Assembly: GCA_029262735.1 (NCBI GenBank)
Contig: JAJCYY010000010.1
Location: forward strand, 1 to 64,000
Direction of reading: 5' to 3'
DNA from: Chloroflexota bacterium
Lineage (GTDB): Bacteria; Chloroflexota; Dehalococcoidia; Lucifugimonadales; Lucifugimonadaceae
Length of the DNA stretch: 64,000 nucleotides
Positions 63,365 through 64,000 of the stretch are shown here, piece by piece. The notes under the pieces are model-generated. The model was not told the DNA's origin, ran no database searches, and saw only the letters and a list, made by a program, of their open reading frames with translations. How positions within the stretch are numbered: position 1 is the stretch's first letter; the number at the start of each line of letters is the position of its first letter. The position numbers and the translations under genes were made by a program.

Positions 63365-64000
63365 TCATATTGCGATGCCGGTGATGTAGTAGCCAGACCC
63401 GCCCGTCGTGTCAGAAGAATAACGCCGCGTCCCCGACTCAAATCCGGCCTCACGCATTGTGAGCAGCCAGGTTTCAAGCGGGAAGAAGCCGTGCTTATGC
63501 CTGTCTTCCTCGACCCTCACAGTGCCGTCCTGCTGTGTCAGATAGAAGTTGAAGATCAACTCAACCTCCGTGTCGCCAGGAACAGGGTCGTGTACGAACT
63601 CCGTGTAGGAGAGTTCTCCTGCCTTGCCCAGTTTGCACGACAGATTTGGCACGGCTGTAATCCCTTTCATCCAGTCAGGACCGGCAATGAAGATTCCACC
63701 AGGCTCCAGGTGTGCCCTCGCCGTTTCAAAGGTCTGGCGCAGATCGTTCTCGGTGAGCATGTATGAGATGGCGTCGAGCACGATCACAGCGTCGAAGGTC
63801 CGATTGAGACGCATCGACCGCATGTCGCCGACAACGTGCTCGGCAGACGGGTTCAAGCGCTTCGATATTTCGAGCATTTCCGGCGAGATGTCAGTTGCGA
63901 CCGCGTCCACGAAGCCGGTCATGTGCGAAAGGCTGTTGCCTCCACCGACGCCCATTTCGAGAACGGTTGGCCTGTATGGTCCCGGGCCACCCTGCAACAG
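63365..64000 (-). CDS. Class I SAM-dependent methyltransferase (N-terminus beyond window)
   Basis: About 212 residues are present to the window edge, in an open frame with TVLEMGVGGGNSLSHM, ATDISPEMLEISKRL and FDAVIVLDAISYML as SAM-binding motifs. The frame stays open at 64000, so the gene continues upstream. The C-terminal region (VRVEEDRHKHGFFPLETWLLTMREAGF) is typical of small-molecule methyltransferases. It may be co-transcribed with the M42 gene. Confidence 0.85.
   Translation of the reverse strand: MLQGGPGPYRPTVLEMGVGGGNSLSHMTGFVDAVATDISPEMLEISKRLNPSAEHVVGDMRSMRLNRTFDAVIVLDAISYMLTENDLRQTFETARAHLEPGGIFIAGPDWMKGITAVPNLSCKLGKAGELSYTEFVHDPVPGDTEVELIFNFYLTQQDGTVRVEEDRHKHGFFPLETWLLTMREAGFESGTRRYSSDTTGGSGYYITGIAI

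Noticed and set aside
1-64000. CRISPR array, rRNA genes, prophage or insertion sequence
   Set aside because: No spaced direct-repeat array, no rRNA-like sequence, and no transposase or integrase was found on either strand.

Overview
The window reads as a piece of a GC-rich bacterial chromosome with short intergenic gaps, many 4-nt overlaps and frequent GTG/TTG starts. The gene mix suggests a marine SAR202-type Chloroflexota (Dehalococcoidia-related) lineage: two F420-dependent NADP-reductase-like proteins, two enolase-superfamily enzymes, creatininase and SMP-30 families, and lipoproteins with threonine/proline-rich linkers. There is no rRNA or marker phylogeny here, so this placement is inference.

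Layout. 0-9.2 kb: a truncated MoxR ATPase with an upstream lipoprotein, a fumarylacetoacetase-family enzyme, two NpdG-like reductases, a membrane-anchored gluzincin peptidase, a histone-deacetylase-like amidohydrolase, and a DHA2 drug exporter co-oriented with its TetR regulator. 9.4-16.2 kb: uvrB, an AT-rich HEPN-type gene, an MFS exporter, a possible ribbon-helix-helix protein, a MIP18/SufT-like protein and an Mrp/NBP35-type ATPase. 16.2-19 kb: a minus-strand operon of a SelA-like PLP enzyme, a DsbA/FrnE-family oxidoreductase and a DUF1932 dehydrogenase. The FrnE-like gene is interrupted exactly at its first active-site cysteine by an in-frame TGA, which fits a selenoprotein (UPWC active site). 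19-29 kb: an alcohol dehydrogenase, SMP-30, a rhamnonate-dehydratase-like enzyme, acetyl-CoA synthetase and a metallo-beta-lactamase-fold hydrolase. 29.4-34.7 kb: a replication block rplI, dnaB, a DnaD-like gene, a helicase loader with two complete AAA+ modules, and a HIT protein. 34.7-45.6 kb: a catabolic region (enolase-family dehydratase, creatininase-family amidohydrolase, GH4 glycosidase, D-2-hydroxyacid dehydrogenase, two ceramidase-family proteins of which one is degenerate, a VOC protein, two SMP-30 lactonases). 46.6-49.3 kb: modABC molybdate uptake. 49.5-55.7 kb: a KefB-type antiporter, an esterase, an Fe-S DNA glycosylase, pyrF, DUF951, a bifunctional-nuclease-family protein and two tRNA genes (Gln-CTG, Glu-CTC) with a strong terminator. 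55.8-64 kb: an ABC exporter, a large unrecognised protein, a lipoprotein, a GYD protein, a ThDP enzyme, an M42-type peptidase and a truncated methyltransferase.

How the genes work together. The minus-strand operon 43556-38304 and the plus-strand pair 35995-38043 converge and could jointly break down a glycosidic, amide-containing substrate (glycosidase, amidase, lactonase, sugar-acid dehydratase, dehydrogenase). The strongest unusual signal is the in-frame TGA at 17757-17759. Next in interest are the duplicated-ATPase helicase loader, the degenerate ceramidase twin, the mini-ORF and hairpin before modA, and the paired TACG-N9-CGTA operators before the exporter. No CRISPR array, insertion sequence, rRNA operon or prophage was seen.
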